Origin: Pseudomonadota bacterium
GTDB taxonomy: Bacteria; Pseudomonadota; Gammaproteobacteria; Burkholderiales; Burkholderiaceae_C
Direction of reading: 5' to 3'
NCBI GenBank assembly: GCA_021783695.1
Contig: JAJXTO010000003.1
Span: 57,082 to 121,081, forward strand
DNA: 64,000 bases
The notes beneath the pieces were generated by a model that was not told the origin of the DNA, did not search any database, and worked only from the letters and a program-made list of their open reading frames with translations. The position numbers and the translations under genes are program-made. The first letter of the stretch is position 1. The number at the start of each line of letters is the position of its first letter. This document shows positions 29,585 through 39,432 of this stretch, one piece after another.

Positions 29585-29626
29585 CATTCCACCGGCGCTC
29601 CGGCACATCCGGGCGTCGCTGGAATG
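29585..29626 (+). promoter_or_regulatory. Long imperfect hairpin in the pnp leader
   Basis: CATTCCA/TGGAATG (7 bp) continues after a C-C mismatch into a 5-bp arm with one G-T pair, then an inner CCGG/CCGG stem. It lies 108 bp before pnp. In enterobacteria RNase III cleaves a leader hairpin and PNPase then degrades its own message, and this structure is placed to do the same. Confidence 0.5.
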
Positions 29627-29733
29627 GCATCACTCCGCCGGATGTTTCAGCGGATGTGTCCGCGCCCGATGCGGGGCCGAGTGTTCGGATCTGTGGATGA
29701 AGGCGGCGGTTGCATTCTGACAAGGAGTTTGCC

Positions 29734-31887
29734 ATGTTCAATAAAGTCGTCAAAACTTTCCAGTGGGGCCGCCATCAAGTCACGATGGAAACGGGCGAGA
29801 TTGCGCGCCAGGCCAGCGGCGCCGTGCTGCTCAATATGGACGATACGGTGGTGCTCGCCACCGTGGTGGGCGCGCGTAGCGCCAAGGCGGGGCAGGATTT
29901 TTTCCCGCTGACCGTTGACTACATCGAGAAGACTTACGCCGCTGGTCGCATTCCCGGTGGCTTCTTCAAACGCGAAGGCCGCCCCAGCGAAAACGAGACA
30001 CTGACCTCGCGCTTGATCGATCGCCCCATCCGTCCGCTGTTTCCCGAGGGGTTTTTCAACGAGGTTCAGGTGGTTGTGCATGTGCTGTCGATCAACCCGG
30101 AAGTGGATGCCGACATTCCCGCGCTGCTGGCGTCCAGCGCGGCGCTGGCAGTCTCCGGTCTGCCGTTCAATGGCCCGGTGGGCGCGGCCCGCGTGGGTTA
30201 TGTCAACGGCGAATATGTGCTCAATCCCAGCCGTGCCGAGCTGGCCAGCAGCCGCCTGGAACTGGTGGTCGCGGGGACGGAATCTGCGGTGTTGATGGTC
30301 GAGAGCGAGGCCGATCAGCTGTCCGAAGAGGTGATGCTCGAAGCCGTGATGTTCGGGCACGCCCAGTTCCAGGCCGCGATCAATGTCATTCATGAACTGG
30401 TGCGCGATGGCGGCAAGCCCGTCTGGGACTGGACCGCGCCCGAGACGGATCGGGCGCTGATCGACCGTATTCAGGCGCTGGCAGGCGAGCAACTGCGCGC
30501 TGCCTACAAGATCACCCAGAAGCAGGCCCGCACCCAGGCGCTTCGAGAGGTGACCGCCAAGGTGCACGCCGGTCTGGCCGAGGCTGGCGTGGACGCAGAC
30601 GGCGCCAAGGTGGACGGCATTCTGTTCGATATGGAAGCGCGCATCGTGCGTGACCAGATTCTCGCGGGAGATCCGCGCATCGATGGTCGCGACACCCGCA
30701 CCGTGCGCCCCATCAGCATCCGCACTTCAGTGCTGCCGCGCACCCACGGCAGTGCGCTGTTCACGCGCGGCGAAACTCAGGCGCTGGCGGTGGCCACGCT
30801 GGGCACCGAACAGGACGCTCAGATCATCGATGCGCTGGGCGGTGAATACCGCGATCGCTTTCTGCTGCACTACAACATGCCGCCGTTCGCCACCGGCGAA
30901 ACTGGCCGCGTGGGCACGCCCAAGCGCCGCGAAATCGGCCACGGTCGTCTGGCCAAGCGGGCGCTGCTCGCCGTGCTGCCGAAGAAGGAAGACTTTGCCT
31001 ACACCATGCGCGTGGTGTCGGAAGTCACCGAATCCAATGGCTCGTCGTCGATGGCGTCGGTCTGCGGCGGCTGCCTGGCGCTGCTCGATGCCGGCGTGCC
31101 GCTGAAGGCGCATGTGGCCGGTATCGCCATGGGCCTGATCAAGGAAGGCAACCGATTCGCCGTGCTGACCGACATCCTGGGCGACGAAGATCATCTGGGT
31201 GACATGGATTTCAAGGTCGCGGGTTCGGCCACCGGCGTGACTGCGCTGCAGATGGACATCAAGATTCAGGGCATCACCCGCGAAATCATGCAGGTGGCGC
31301 TGGCGCAGGCGCGCGAGGCGCGCATGCATATCCTGGGCATCATGCAGCAGGCGGTGGGCGGTGCGCGCGAGGAGGTGTCACAGTTTGCGCCGCGGCTCTA
31401 CACTCTGAAGATCAACCCCGAGCGCATCCGTGATGTCATCGGCAAGGGCGGCGCAACCATCCGCGCCCTCACCGAAGAAACCGGCACGCAGATCAACATC
31501 GCCGAGGACGGCACCATCACCATCGCCTCGACGGACGCCGACAAGGCTGCGATGGCCAGGCAACGCATCGTCGATCTGACCGCCGAAGTGGATGTGGGGC
31601 AGGTGTACGACGGCTCCGTGGTGAAGATTCTCGACTTCGGCGCGCTGGTCAACGTGCTGCCCGGCAAGGACGGCCTGCTGCACATCTCGCAGATTGCCAA
31701 CGAGCGCATCAACAAGGTGAGCGACTACCTGCAGGAAGGCCAGAAGGTCCGCGTCAAGGTCATCGAGACCGACGACAAGGGCCGCTTCCGCCTGTCGATC
31801 AAGGCGCTGCTGGGCGACGCTACCGATGCATCCGCAACGGTTGTGGCACCCGCCGCGGCGGATACCGACCTCGAACCCGGCATCTGA
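29734..31887 (+). CDS. pnp: Polyribonucleotide nucleotidyltransferase (PNPase)
   Basis: A 717-aa 3'-to-5' phosphorolytic exoribonuclease. Two RNase PH-like domains are present: the first ends with [20 protein letters not shown] in its core and the second contains [20 protein letters not shown] and [15 protein letters not shown]. The KH domain ([20 protein letters not shown]) lies near 565-584 and the S1 domain ([20 protein letters not shown]) near 625-644. ATG 29734 follows AAGGAG. An upstream in-frame start at 29710 lacks such a site. Confidence 0.98.
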   Translation: MFNKVVKTFQWGRHQVTMETGEIARQASGAVLLNMDDTVVLATVVGARSAKAGQDFFPLTVDYIEKTYAAGRIPGGFFKREGRPSENETLTSRLIDRPIRPLFPEGFFNEVQVVVHVLSINPEVDADIPALLASSAALAVSGLPFNGPVGAARVGYVNGEYVLNPSRAELASSRLELVVAGTESAVLMVESEADQLSEEVMLEAVMFGHAQFQAAINVIHELVRDGGKPVWDWTAPETDRALIDRIQALAGEQLRAAYKITQKQARTQALREVTAKVHAGLAEAGVDADGAKVDGILFDMEARIVRDQILAGDPRIDGRDTRTVRPISIRTSVLPRTHGSALFTRGETQALAVATLGTEQDAQIIDALGGEYRDRFLLHYNMPPFATGETGRVGTPKRREIGHGRLAKRALLAVLPKKEDFAYTMRVVSEVTESNGSSSMASVCGGCLALLDAGVPLKAHVAGIAMGLIKEGNRFAVLTDILGDEDHLGDMDFKVAGSATGVTALQMDIKIQGITREIMQVALAQAREARMHILGIMQQAVGGAREEVSQFAPRLYTLKINPERIRDVIGKGGATIRALTEETGTQINIAEDGTITIASTDADKAAMARQRIVDLTAEVDVGQVYDGSVVKILDFGALVNVLPGKDGLLHISQIANERINKVSDYLQEGQKVRVKVIETDDKGRFRLSIKALLGDATDASATVVAPAAADTDLEPGI

Positions 31888-31909
31888 CCTCCCGCTCGCA
31901 ATCCGACGC

Positions 31910-32890
31910 ATGCGCGCCATCGAAATCTCCCAGCCTGGAGGCCCGGAAGTCCTGCGCCTCAGCGAGCGGCCCCTGCCGCAAGCGGGCGTCGGCGAGGTTC
32001 TGCTGCGCGTGCGGGCGTTCGGGGTCAACCGGCCAGATGCGCTGCAGCGTCGCGGACTCTACCCGCCGCCTGCGGGCGCGTCTGACATTCCCGGTCTGGA
32101 GGTATGCGGAGAGATCGTGTCGGGCGATCTGGACGGCACCGATTTACAGATGGGGCAGTTGGTCTGCGCGCTGCTTACAGGTGGGGGTTACGCCGAATAC
32201 TGCGTGGCGCCAGCAGGACAGTGTCTGCCCTTGCCCGCAGGCCTGAGCCCGGAACAGGGGGCGGCCTTGCCCGAAACCCTGTTCACCGTTTGGCACAATG
32301 TGTTCGAGCGGGGTCAGTTGCAGGCTGGGCAAACGCTGTTCGTGCAAGGCGGGAGCAGCGGCATCGGCACCGCGGCCATTCAACTGGCGGTTGCGGCAGG
32401 CGCACGCGTCATCGCAACAGCAGGGTCAGCCGACAAATGCGCCGCCTGCACCCATCTCGGTGCCGAGCTTGCCATCAACTACCACGACCAAGACTTTGTC
32501 GACGCCGTTCTGTCCCATACGGCGCAGCGCGGCGTGGATGTGGTGCTCGACATGGTGGCCGGCAGTTATATCGCCCGCGAGCAGCGCTGCCTTGCAGAAG
32601 ACGGACGACTGGTCGTCATTGCCGTTCAGGGAGGCCTGCAGGCCGAAATCGATGCGGGGTTGTTGATGCGTAAGCGCCAGACCCTCACGGGTTCCACCTT
32701 GCGCAACCGCAGCGTGGCGTTCAAAAGCGCAATCGCCCGGACCTTGCGCGAGAAGGTCTGGCCCTGGATCGAGCAAGGGCAGGTGCGGCCTGTCGTGGAC
32801 ACGATTTTTGCGGCAGAACAGATCGTGCATGCCCATCAGCGCATGGAACAGGGCCAGCACATCGGCAAACTGGTTCTGCGCTGGGTCTGA
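31910..32890 (+). CDS. NAD(P)H quinone oxidoreductase, PIG3 family
   Basis: A 326-aa zinc-free medium-chain oxidoreductase of the PIG3/Qor group. The N-terminal domain has [20 protein letters not shown] and [11 protein letters not shown]. The cofactor domain has [21 protein letters not shown] near residues 143-163, and [10 protein letters not shown]. Members reduce quinones with NADPH and the physiological substrate is unknown. It begins 22 bp after pnp and tpiA follows 38 bp later. Confidence 0.88.
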   Translation: MRAIEISQPGGPEVLRLSERPLPQAGVGEVLLRVRAFGVNRPDALQRRGLYPPPAGASDIPGLEVCGEIVSGDLDGTDLQMGQLVCALLTGGGYAEYCVAPAGQCLPLPAGLSPEQGAALPETLFTVWHNVFERGQLQAGQTLFVQGGSSGIGTAAIQLAVAAGARVIATAGSADKCAACTHLGAELAINYHDQDFVDAVLSHTAQRGVDVVLDMVAGSYIAREQRCLAEDGRLVVIAVQGGLQAEIDAGLLMRKRQTLTGSTLRNRSVAFKSAIARTLREKVWPWIEQGQVRPVVDTIFAAEQIVHAHQRMEQGQHIGKLVLRWV

Positions 32891-32928
32891 CCGACTACGC
32901 AAACGACAACATCAAATTGGAGCAAGAC

Positions 32929-33672
32929 ATGCGTCAGCAATTCGTCGCCGGAAACTGGAAAATGCACGGCAGTCTGGCAAGCAACGCCACTCTGCTGGGC
33001 GAGGTCCTCGCCTCAGTCGCCACAGCGCGCTGTGAAGTGGCAGTCTGCGTGCCGTATCCCTACCTGTCCCAGGTTCAGCAACTGCTGCAAACCAGCCAGG
33101 TCGCGCTGGGCGCACAGGATTGCTCCATGCATTCCAGTGGTGCGCACACCGGCGAAGTCGCGGTCAGCATGCTGCAGGAGTTCGGCTGCCGTTATGTCAT
33201 CGTCGGCCACTCCGAACGCCGGGCTGATCACCACGAATCCGATGTGCAGGTCGCCGCCAAGGCAGAGCGTGTGCTCGAAGCGGGCATGACGCCCATTGTC
33301 TGCGTCGGCGAAACCCTGGAGCAACGCGAGGCGGGGGAGACTTCCGCGGTGGTGCTGCGCCAGTTGCAGGCCGTGACGCATCTGCTGGGCGAGCAGACGC
33401 AGCGCATCGTCGTGGCCTACGAGCCGGTGTGGGCGATCGGTACCGGGCGTACCGCCAGCCCGGAGCAGGCGCAGGAAGTGCATGCCGTGTTGCGCGCGCA
33501 TCTGTGTCGTGTCGATGGGACTGCCGACGGTGTGCGCATTCTGTACGGTGGCAGCGTCAAGCCGGACAATGCCCAAGTGCTGTTTGCCCAGCCGGATATC
33601 GATGGCGGTCTCATCGGCGGTGCGTCGTTGAAGGCGTCTGATTTTCTGGCCATTGTTTCGGCGGCACGTTGA
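32929..33672 (+). CDS. tpiA: Triosephosphate isomerase
   Basis: A 247-aa TIM-barrel enzyme interconverting dihydroxyacetone phosphate and glyceraldehyde 3-phosphate. It has the catalytic Lys in GNWKMHG (residues about 8-14), His in VGHSERR, Glu in [12 protein letters not shown] and the phosphate-binding [11 protein letters not shown] 32929 is chosen over the frame's earlier start since it gives the family N-terminus. secG follows, the usual tpiA-secG order in betaproteobacteria. Confidence 0.97.
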   Translation: MRQQFVAGNWKMHGSLASNATLLGEVLASVATARCEVAVCVPYPYLSQVQQLLQTSQVALGAQDCSMHSSGAHTGEVAVSMLQEFGCRYVIVGHSERRADHHESDVQVAAKAERVLEAGMTPIVCVGETLEQREAGETSAVVLRQLQAVTHLLGEQTQRIVVAYEPVWAIGTGRTASPEQAQEVHAVLRAHLCRVDGTADGVRILYGGSVKPDNAQVLFAQPDIDGGLIGGASLKASDFLAIVSAAR

Positions 33673-33757
33673 TGCGGTTTTGTCGATTCGCTGGCCACGC
33701 TTGTTTTTTTTAACGTTGTGATGTTGTGAAACGCGCCTGGCGCGATTGGGTACGCAA

Positions 33758-34168
33758 ATGCAAATTCTGATGACCTTGACCCTGGTGGTGCAGATCCTGT
33801 CTGCGCTGGTAATGATTGTTCTGGTGTTGATGCAGCATGGCAAAGGCGCCGACATGGGCGCGTCTTTTGGTTCCGGCGCCTCTGGCAGCCTGTTTGGCGC
33901 CACCGGATCGGCCAATTTTCTGAGCCGCAGCACCGCGGTGGCCGCGACCCTGTTTTTTGTCGCCACGCTGATGATGGCCTACTTTGGCAATCGTGCAAAT
34001 TCCGGTGACGGCGGCTTGATGGAAAAGCTGTCAGCGCCGGCGCCCGTGGCTTCGGTGGTCTCGCCAGCGAAGCCCGGTGGCCCGATCAGTCAAGTTCCGC
34101 CGGTTCCCGGAGCAATCAGCGCCGCATCCCAGGCGGCCCCGAAGCCGAGTGCTTCCACAAGCAAGTAA
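33758..34168 (+). CDS. secG: Protein translocase subunit SecG
   Basis: A 136-aa inner-membrane component of SecYEG. Two transmembrane segments (about residues 3-23 and 55-75) flank the cytoplasmic loop KGADMGASFGSGASGSLFGA, the family hallmark. A Pro/Ala/Ser-rich tail of about 50 residues extends the C-terminus beyond the E. coli form, as is common in Burkholderiales. No strong ribosome site is visible before ATG 33758. Confidence 0.94.
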   Translation: MQILMTLTLVVQILSALVMIVLVLMQHGKGADMGASFGSGASGSLFGATGSANFLSRSTAVAATLFFVATLMMAYFGNRANSGDGGLMEKLSAPAPVASVVSPAKPGGPISQVPPVPGAISAASQAAPKPSASTSK

Positions 34169-34569
34169 ATTCCGCTTGAGGTGCGTCAAGTGTTGCGGGG
34201 ATTGTGCGTTGCAGCAAACACAAGCCCTGCGGCTTGTCAATCCGTGGTGAATTGAGGCATTGAGCTAGCGCAATATCCCAATGTTCCGTGTTGCTTCGTA
34301 GCATGGGGAGCATGTAAGATTCTTCTGTTTTGCAAATCCAGTAACAAACAAGCGCGGCACATGTGAATTTGCTCCATGCGAATGTGCGGTCTGCGCAGCA
34401 GCCAGACAGTTGGTAGTGATGTATCGCGGCAGATGTCGCAATACATCATGATCTGCCAGCCGGAGATCGTCCTACAGATCGACGCGCTCTGTCTTTTTGC
34501 AATTTGTTGCGCTGGGCTGCCTTCGCCGTGCGAGTCTAGCGGCGGTGTTCGGGCGGTATCCGGTTTTGA
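34169..34569 (+). other. Non-coding stretch between secG and tRNA-Leu with interlocking inverted repeats
   Basis: No convincing gene is present. A perfect 7-bp hairpin without a T tract lies at 34220-34237 (ACAAGCC/GGCTTGT). At 34417-34457 two inverted repeats interlock: TGATGTAT (34417-34424) pairs with ATACATCA (34441-34448), and GGCAGAT (34428-34434) pairs with ATCTGCC (34451-34457). That is the order of arms needed for a pseudoknot. A weak hairpin with TCTTTTTG follows at 34474-34498 and could end a small RNA. The promoter for tRNA-Leu and nuo is expected here but I could not assign one. Confidence 0.45.
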
Positions 34570-34654
34570 GCCGACGTGGTGGAATTGGTAGACACGCTAT
34601 CTTGAGGGGGTAGTGGCGAAAGCTGTGCGAGTTCGAGTCTCGCCGTCGGCACCA
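34570..34654 (+). tRNA. tRNA-Leu (anticodon GAG)
   Basis: The acceptor arm GCCGACG (34570-34576) pairs with CGTCGGC (34644-34650), followed by an A and an encoded CCA. The anticodon loop TTGAGGG, closed by CTATC/GGTAG, places GAG at 34604-34606. A long variable arm typical of class II tRNAs and a TTCGAGT T-loop are present. It is close to E. coli tRNA-Leu(GAG) by eye. It precedes nuoA by 56 bp and is probably processed from the same transcript. Confidence 0.96.
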
Positions 34655-34710
34655 AAAGATTGAAGGGCAGGGTCACAATCCGCCCAGATAACAACAGGAG
34701 ATGGAGTGCG

Positions 34711-35070
34711 ATGAACCTTGAGCAGTATCTGCCGGTGTTGTTGTTCATCCTGGTAGGCATTGGCGTTGGCGTCGTGCCGCAGTTGCTCGGTTATTTCATT
34801 GCTCCGCGCCACCCTGACGCCGAGAAAAATTCCCCCTATGAATGCGGCTTCGAGGCCTTCGAAGATGCGCGGATGAAGTTCGACGTGCGCTACTACCTCG
34901 TCGCCATTCTGTTCATCCTGTTCGACCTCGAAATTGCGTTTCTTTTCCCCTGGGCTGTCGCCCTGAAAGATATCGGTCAGATCGGCTTCTGGGCGATGAT
35001 GATTTTCCTTGCCATCCTCACGATCGGGTTCATCTACGAATGGAAAAAAGGGGCGCTCGATTGGGAATGA
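34711..35070 (+). CDS. nuoA: NADH-quinone oxidoreductase subunit A
   Basis: A 119-aa membrane subunit of complex I with three transmembrane helices (about residues 8-30, 62-82, 88-108). It contains the conserved [20 protein letters not shown] loop, whose Cys lies near the quinone channel. ATG 34711 has CAGGAG upstream. It is the first of 14 nuo genes in standard order. Confidence 0.96.
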   Translation: MNLEQYLPVLLFILVGIGVGVVPQLLGYFIAPRHPDAEKNSPYECGFEAFEDARMKFDVRYYLVAILFILFDLEIAFLFPWAVALKDIGQIGFWAMMIFLAILTIGFIYEWKKGALDWE

Positions 35071-35142
35071 GTCTGTCTGTGCCCGATTGCAGTGAACCCC
35101 TATGCGGCGACGCCGGTCTGAACAGTTGGTCAGGAGTGGATC

Positions 35143-35619
35143 ATGAGTATTGAAGGCGTTTTGCAGGAGGGTTTCATCACCACCTCGGCGGACAAGCTGA
35201 TCAACTGGACACGAACGGGTTCGCTCTGGCCCATGACTTTTGGCCTGGCTTGCTGCGCGGTAGAGATGATGCATGCCGGTGCTGCGCGCTACGACCTCGA
35301 CCGTTTCGGCATCGTGTTCCGCCCGAGCCCGCGCCAGTCCGATCTGATGATCGTGGCCGGCACGCTGTGCAACAAAATGGCGCCGGCGCTGCGCAAGGTC
35401 TACGACCAGATGGCAGAACCGCGCTGGGTGCTGTCGATGGGATCTTGCGCCAACGGCGGCGGCTACTACCACTACTCCTACTCCGTGGTCCGTGGCTGCG
35501 ACCGCATCGTGCCGGTTGACGTCTATGTGCCTGGCTGCCCGCCCACGGCAGAAGCCTTGCTCTATGGCCTGATTCAGTTGCAGAACAAGATCCGCCGCAC
35601 GGAAACCATTGCGCGTTGA
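35143..35619 (+). CDS. nuoB: NADH-quinone oxidoreductase subunit B
   Basis: A 158-aa peripheral subunit that holds the terminal [4Fe-4S] cluster N2. Ligands are the tandem CC in [11 protein letters not shown] and single Cys in [15 protein letters not shown] and [10 protein letters not shown], plus the TLCNKMAP cysteine that precedes them. N2 reduces ubiquinone. AGGAG is not obvious but GGTCAGGAGTGG precedes the ATG. Confidence 0.97.
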   Translation: MSIEGVLQEGFITTSADKLINWTRTGSLWPMTFGLACCAVEMMHAGAARYDLDRFGIVFRPSPRQSDLMIVAGTLCNKMAPALRKVYDQMAEPRWVLSMGSCANGGGYYHYSYSVVRGCDRIVPVDVYVPGCPPTAEALLYGLIQLQNKIRRTETIAR

Positions 35620-35657
35620 GATCAAGCGTCCTCAAGACACATCTTCCATCCGATGCC

Positions 35658-36263
35658 ATGACCAGCAAGCTCGAACAACTCGACACCGCGCTGCGAGCCA
35701 CCCTTGGCGAGCGCATCGTGGCCTTGAACGCCAGGGTGGGGGAGCTCACGCTCGACGTTGCTCCGACGCACTACCGTGACGCCTGCCTTGCCCTGCGTGA
35801 TGCAGCAGACCTGCACTTTGAACAACTGATCGATTTGTGCGGAGTGGACTATGCGCGGTATGGCAACACTCCGTGTGACGAAGAGGGCCGCTTCATGGTG
35901 GTGTTGCACCTCCTTTCGCTGCAGCACAACTGGCGTCTGCGCGTTCGGGTGCGTTGCCCGCAAGACGATCTGCCGCTGGTCGCGTCGGTCAACGATATCT
36001 GGAACGCCGCCAACTGGTTCGAGCGCGAAGCCTTCGACTTGTACGGCATCATTTTTGAAGGGCACCCGGACCTGCGCCGCATCCTCACCGATTATGGCTT
36101 CATCGGTCATCCGTTCCGCAAGGATTTTCCGTTGTCCGGCACTGTGGAAATGCGCTACGACCCGGACAGCAAGCGGGTGATCTACCAACCCGTCACCATC
36201 GAGCCACGCGAAATCACGCCGCGTGTCATCCGCGAGCCTGGCTACGGCGGCCTGGGGCATTGA
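35658..36263 (+). CDS. nuoC: NADH-quinone oxidoreductase subunit C
   Basis: A 201-aa 30-kDa subunit of the hydrophilic arm. The signature [20 protein letters not shown] is followed by [20 protein letters not shown]. It is separate from nuoD, as in most bacteria outside the enterics where they are fused. ATG 35658 is preferred to a TTG at 35616 that overlaps nuoB. The nuoB-nuoC gap is 38 bp. Confidence 0.96.
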   Translation: MTSKLEQLDTALRATLGERIVALNARVGELTLDVAPTHYRDACLALRDAADLHFEQLIDLCGVDYARYGNTPCDEEGRFMVVLHLLSLQHNWRLRVRVRCPQDDLPLVASVNDIWNAANWFEREAFDLYGIIFEGHPDLRRILTDYGFIGHPFRKDFPLSGTVEMRYDPDSKRVIYQPVTIEPREITPRVIREPGYGGLGH

Positions 36264-36264
36264 T

Positions 36265-37518
36265 ATGGCTGACATCAAGAATTACACCCTGAACTTCGGG
36301 CCGCAGCATCCGGCTGCGCATGGCGTGTTGCGTCTGGTGCTCGAACTCGATGGCGAGGTGGTGCAACGCGCTGACCCCCACATTGGACTGCTGCACCGGG
36401 CGACCGAAAAGCTGGCCGAGCACAAGACCTATATTCAGGCGCTGCCGTATATGGATCGTCTCGATTACGTGTCCATGATGTGCAACGAGCACGCCTATTG
36501 CCTGGCGATTGAAAAGCTGCTGGGTGTTGATGTGCCGGTTCGTGCGCAATACATCCGCGTGATGTTTGCCGAAATCACCCGTCTGCTCAATCACCTCATG
36601 TGGCTGGGTGCGCATGGTCTGGATTGTGGCGCGATGACCATCTTCCTCTACGCCTTCCGCGAGCGCGAAGACCTGTTCGACATGTACGAGGCGGTATCTG
36701 GCGCGCGCATGCATGCGGCTTATTTCCGTCCCGGTGGGGTGTACCGCGATCTGCCGGACAGCATGGCGCAGTATGGTGAGTCCAAAATCCGCAACGCCCG
36801 CGCCGTCGAGGCGCGCAACGCCGGTCGCCAAGGCTCATTGCTCGACTTCATCGACGATTTCACCAAGCGTTTTCCCGCCTATGTCGACGAATACGAAACC
36901 CTGCTGACCGACAACCGCATCTGGAAGCAGCGCACCGTGGGCATTGGCGTGGTGACACCCGAGCGTGCGATGAATCTGGGCATGACCGGCCCGATGCTGC
37001 GTGGCTCCGGTGTGGTGTGGGATTTACGCAAGACCCAGCCCTACGACGTCTATGACCGCATGGATTTCGATATTCCAGTGGGCAAGAACGGCGACTGCTA
37101 CGACCGCTATCTGGTGCGCATGGAAGAGATGCGCCAGTCCAACCGCATCATCAAGCAGTGCGTGGACTGGCTGCGTGTCAACCCGGGCCCGGTCATCACC
37201 GACAACCACAAGGTTGCCGCGCCCGCGCGCGAGGAAATGAAGACCAGCATGGAAGCGCTGATCCATCATTTCAAACTGTTCAGCGAAGGCATGCGTGTGC
37301 CCGAGGGACAGGCCTATGCGGCTGTCGAGCATCCCAAGGGCGAGTTCGGCATTTACCTGGTGTCCGACGGGGCGAACAAGCCCTACCGGCTCAAGATCCG
37401 CGCGCCAGGCTTCGCGCACCTTGCGGCGCTCGATGAAATGTCGCGCGGCCACATGATTGCCGATGTCGTCGCCATCATCGGAACTCTCGATATCGTTTTC
37501 GGGGAGATCGACCGTTGA
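36265..37518 (+). CDS. nuoD: NADH-quinone oxidoreductase subunit D
   Basis: A 417-aa 49-kDa subunit, structurally related to NiFe hydrogenase large subunits, which forms the quinone pocket with NuoB. It begins [20 protein letters not shown] and contains the quinone-site His in this segment, [17 protein letters not shown] sequence ([13 protein letters not shown]) and the C-terminal [21 protein letters not shown]. The stop codon shares one base with the nuoE start (TGATG). Confidence 0.97.
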   Translation: MADIKNYTLNFGPQHPAAHGVLRLVLELDGEVVQRADPHIGLLHRATEKLAEHKTYIQALPYMDRLDYVSMMCNEHAYCLAIEKLLGVDVPVRAQYIRVMFAEITRLLNHLMWLGAHGLDCGAMTIFLYAFREREDLFDMYEAVSGARMHAAYFRPGGVYRDLPDSMAQYGESKIRNARAVEARNAGRQGSLLDFIDDFTKRFPAYVDEYETLLTDNRIWKQRTVGIGVVTPERAMNLGMTGPMLRGSGVVWDLRKTQPYDVYDRMDFDIPVGKNGDCYDRYLVRMEEMRQSNRIIKQCVDWLRVNPGPVITDNHKVAAPAREEMKTSMEALIHHFKLFSEGMRVPEGQAYAAVEHPKGEFGIYLVSDGANKPYRLKIRAPGFAHLAALDEMSRGHMIADVVAIIGTLDIVFGEIDR

Positions 37519-38069
37519 TGGACCGCTCACCTATCACGCATGAAATGCAACGCATGATGTTGTCCGAACCCACGCGCCAGCGCATCGATCAGGAAGTTGC
37601 CAAGTATCCCGCGGAGCAAAAGCAGTCTGCGGTGATTGCTGCGCTGTCCATCGTGCAGCAGGAACAGGGCTGGGTCTCGCCCGAGGCCGAGAAGGCGGTG
37701 GCCGACCATCTCGGCATGCCTGCCATCGCCGTGCACGAGGTGGTGACCTTCTACAACATGTTCAACACCCGGCCTGTCGGGCGATTCAAGCTCAACGTCT
37801 GCACCAATCTGCCTTGCGCCCTGAGCGGCGGCAACGCGGCGGCGCAGTATCTCAGCGAAAAACTGGGCGTCGCGCTGGGCGAAACCACTGCGGACGGTGT
37901 GTTCACGCTACAAGAGTCCGAATGCCTCGGTGCGTGTGGGGATGCGCCGGCCATGCTGGTCAATGACCGCAGACTATGCAGCTTCATGCGCCCTGAGCGC
38001 CTCGATGCGCTGGTGGAAGAGCTGCGCGCTGAAGCGGCCAGGCAGGCGCCGAACGGGGAGTCCAAATGA
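37518..38069 (+). CDS. nuoE: NADH-quinone oxidoreductase subunit E
   Basis: A 183-aa subunit with a thioredoxin-like [2Fe-2S] cluster N1a. Ligands are in [12 protein letters not shown] and [12 protein letters not shown]. The N-terminal helical part has [20 protein letters not shown]. It starts within the nuoD stop codon and overlaps nuoF by four bases, so the module is translationally coupled. Confidence 0.96.
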   Translation: MDRSPITHEMQRMMLSEPTRQRIDQEVAKYPAEQKQSAVIAALSIVQQEQGWVSPEAEKAVADHLGMPAIAVHEVVTFYNMFNTRPVGRFKLNVCTNLPCALSGGNAAAQYLSEKLGVALGETTADGVFTLQESECLGACGDAPAMLVNDRRLCSFMRPERLDALVEELRAEAARQAPNGESK

Positions 38070-39394
38070 GCCATCCTTTCGGACAAAGCACGGGGCAGGA
38101 GAGCTGCTTCCATGGGCGTCACATCCAGCCGCAAATTCTTGCCGGACTGAACGGCGGCAACTGGAACCTCGACGGCTATCTGGCGCGTGACGGCTATCAG
38201 GCGCTGCGCAAAATTCTCACCGAGGGCTGGACGCCCGAGCAAGTCATTGCGGAGGTCAAGGCTTCGGCCCTGCGCGGACGTGGCGGTGCCGGTTTTCCCA
38301 CCGGGCTGAAGTGGAGTTTCATGCCGCGTCAGTTTCCAGGGCAGAAGTACCTGGTGTGCAACTCCGACGAAGGCGAACCGGGCACGTTCAAAGACCGCGA
38401 CATCCTGCGGTTCAATCCACACGCCGTGATCGAAGGCATGGCGATCGCCGCTTTCGCCATGGGCATCACCGTGGGTTACAACTATATCCACGGCGAAATC
38501 TTCGAAGACTACGAGCGATTCGAAGAGGCGCTGCGCCAGGCGCGAGCAGTCGGCTATCTGGGCGACAACATTCTGGGCAGCAGTTTCGGCTTCCAATTGC
38601 ATGCGTCGCATGGCTTCGGTGCCTACATCTGCGGCGAGGAAACCGCGCTGCTCGAATCGCTCGAAGGCAAGAAGGGCCAGCCGCGCTTCAAGCCGCCTTT
38701 CCCCGCGAGTTTTGGTTTGTATGGCAAGCCGACCACGATCAACAACACCGAAACCTTTGCGGCAGTGCCCTGGATCATCCGCAACGGCGGCCAGGCCTAT
38801 CTCGACGTGGGTAAACCGAACAACGGCGGCACCAAGATTTATTCGGTGTCTGGCGACGTGGCCAAGCCGGGCAACTATGAAGTGCCGATGGGCACGCCGT
38901 TTTCCACCCTGCTTGAACTCGCGGGCGGCATGCGCGATGGCCACCAGCTCAAGGCCGTGATTCCCGGGGGGTCGTCGGCACCGGTCTTGCCGGCCAGCAT
39001 CATGATGGACTGCACCATGGACTATGACTCCATCGCCAAAGCCGGTTCCATGCTGGGGTCAGGCGCAGTCATCGTGCTCAACGAGACGCGCTGCATGGTC
39101 AAGTCGCTGATGCGACTGTCCTATTTCTATCAGCACGAATCCTGCGGCCAGTGCACACCGTGCCGCGAAGGCACGGGCTGGCTGTACCGCGTGGTACATC
39201 GCATCGAAAACGGACAGGGGCGGATGGAAGATATTGATCTGCTCAGTTCCGTCTCCGACAACATCGCCGGGCGCACCATCTGTGCGCTTGGAGATGCTGC
39301 GGCCATGCCGGTGAAATCCTTCGTGAAGCATTTCCGCAACGAGTTCGAGCATCACGTCACTCACAAGACCTGCCTCGTACCGGCTTATGTCTGA
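38066..39394 (+). CDS. nuoF: NADH-quinone oxidoreductase subunit F
   Basis: The 442-aa NADH-binding subunit with FMN and [4Fe-4S] cluster N3. It contains the FMN/NADH glycine-rich loop [39 protein letters not shown], and the cluster motif [17 protein letters not shown] with a final Cys in [13 protein letters not shown]. It overlaps nuoE by ATGA. It is a paralogue of the C-terminal half of fdhB in this window. Confidence 0.97.
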   Translation: MSHPFGQSTGQESCFHGRHIQPQILAGLNGGNWNLDGYLARDGYQALRKILTEGWTPEQVIAEVKASALRGRGGAGFPTGLKWSFMPRQFPGQKYLVCNSDEGEPGTFKDRDILRFNPHAVIEGMAIAAFAMGITVGYNYIHGEIFEDYERFEEALRQARAVGYLGDNILGSSFGFQLHASHGFGAYICGEETALLESLEGKKGQPRFKPPFPASFGLYGKPTTINNTETFAAVPWIIRNGGQAYLDVGKPNNGGTKIYSVSGDVAKPGNYEVPMGTPFSTLLELAGGMRDGHQLKAVIPGGSSAPVLPASIMMDCTMDYDSIAKAGSMLGSGAVIVLNETRCMVKSLMRLSYFYQHESCGQCTPCREGTGWLYRVVHRIENGQGRMEDIDLLSSVSDNIAGRTICALGDAAAMPVKSFVKHFRNEFEHHVTHKTCLVPAYV

Positions 39395-39432
39395 ACCGAT
39401 CCTTGTCCCGATTCCGCACAGGACGCCCCATC

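Noticed and set aside
34376..34591. A 71-codon frame in the gap before tRNA-Leu
   Set aside because: It runs into the tRNA, has no ribosome site and no recognisable sequence. The structured repeats there argue for non-coding DNA.
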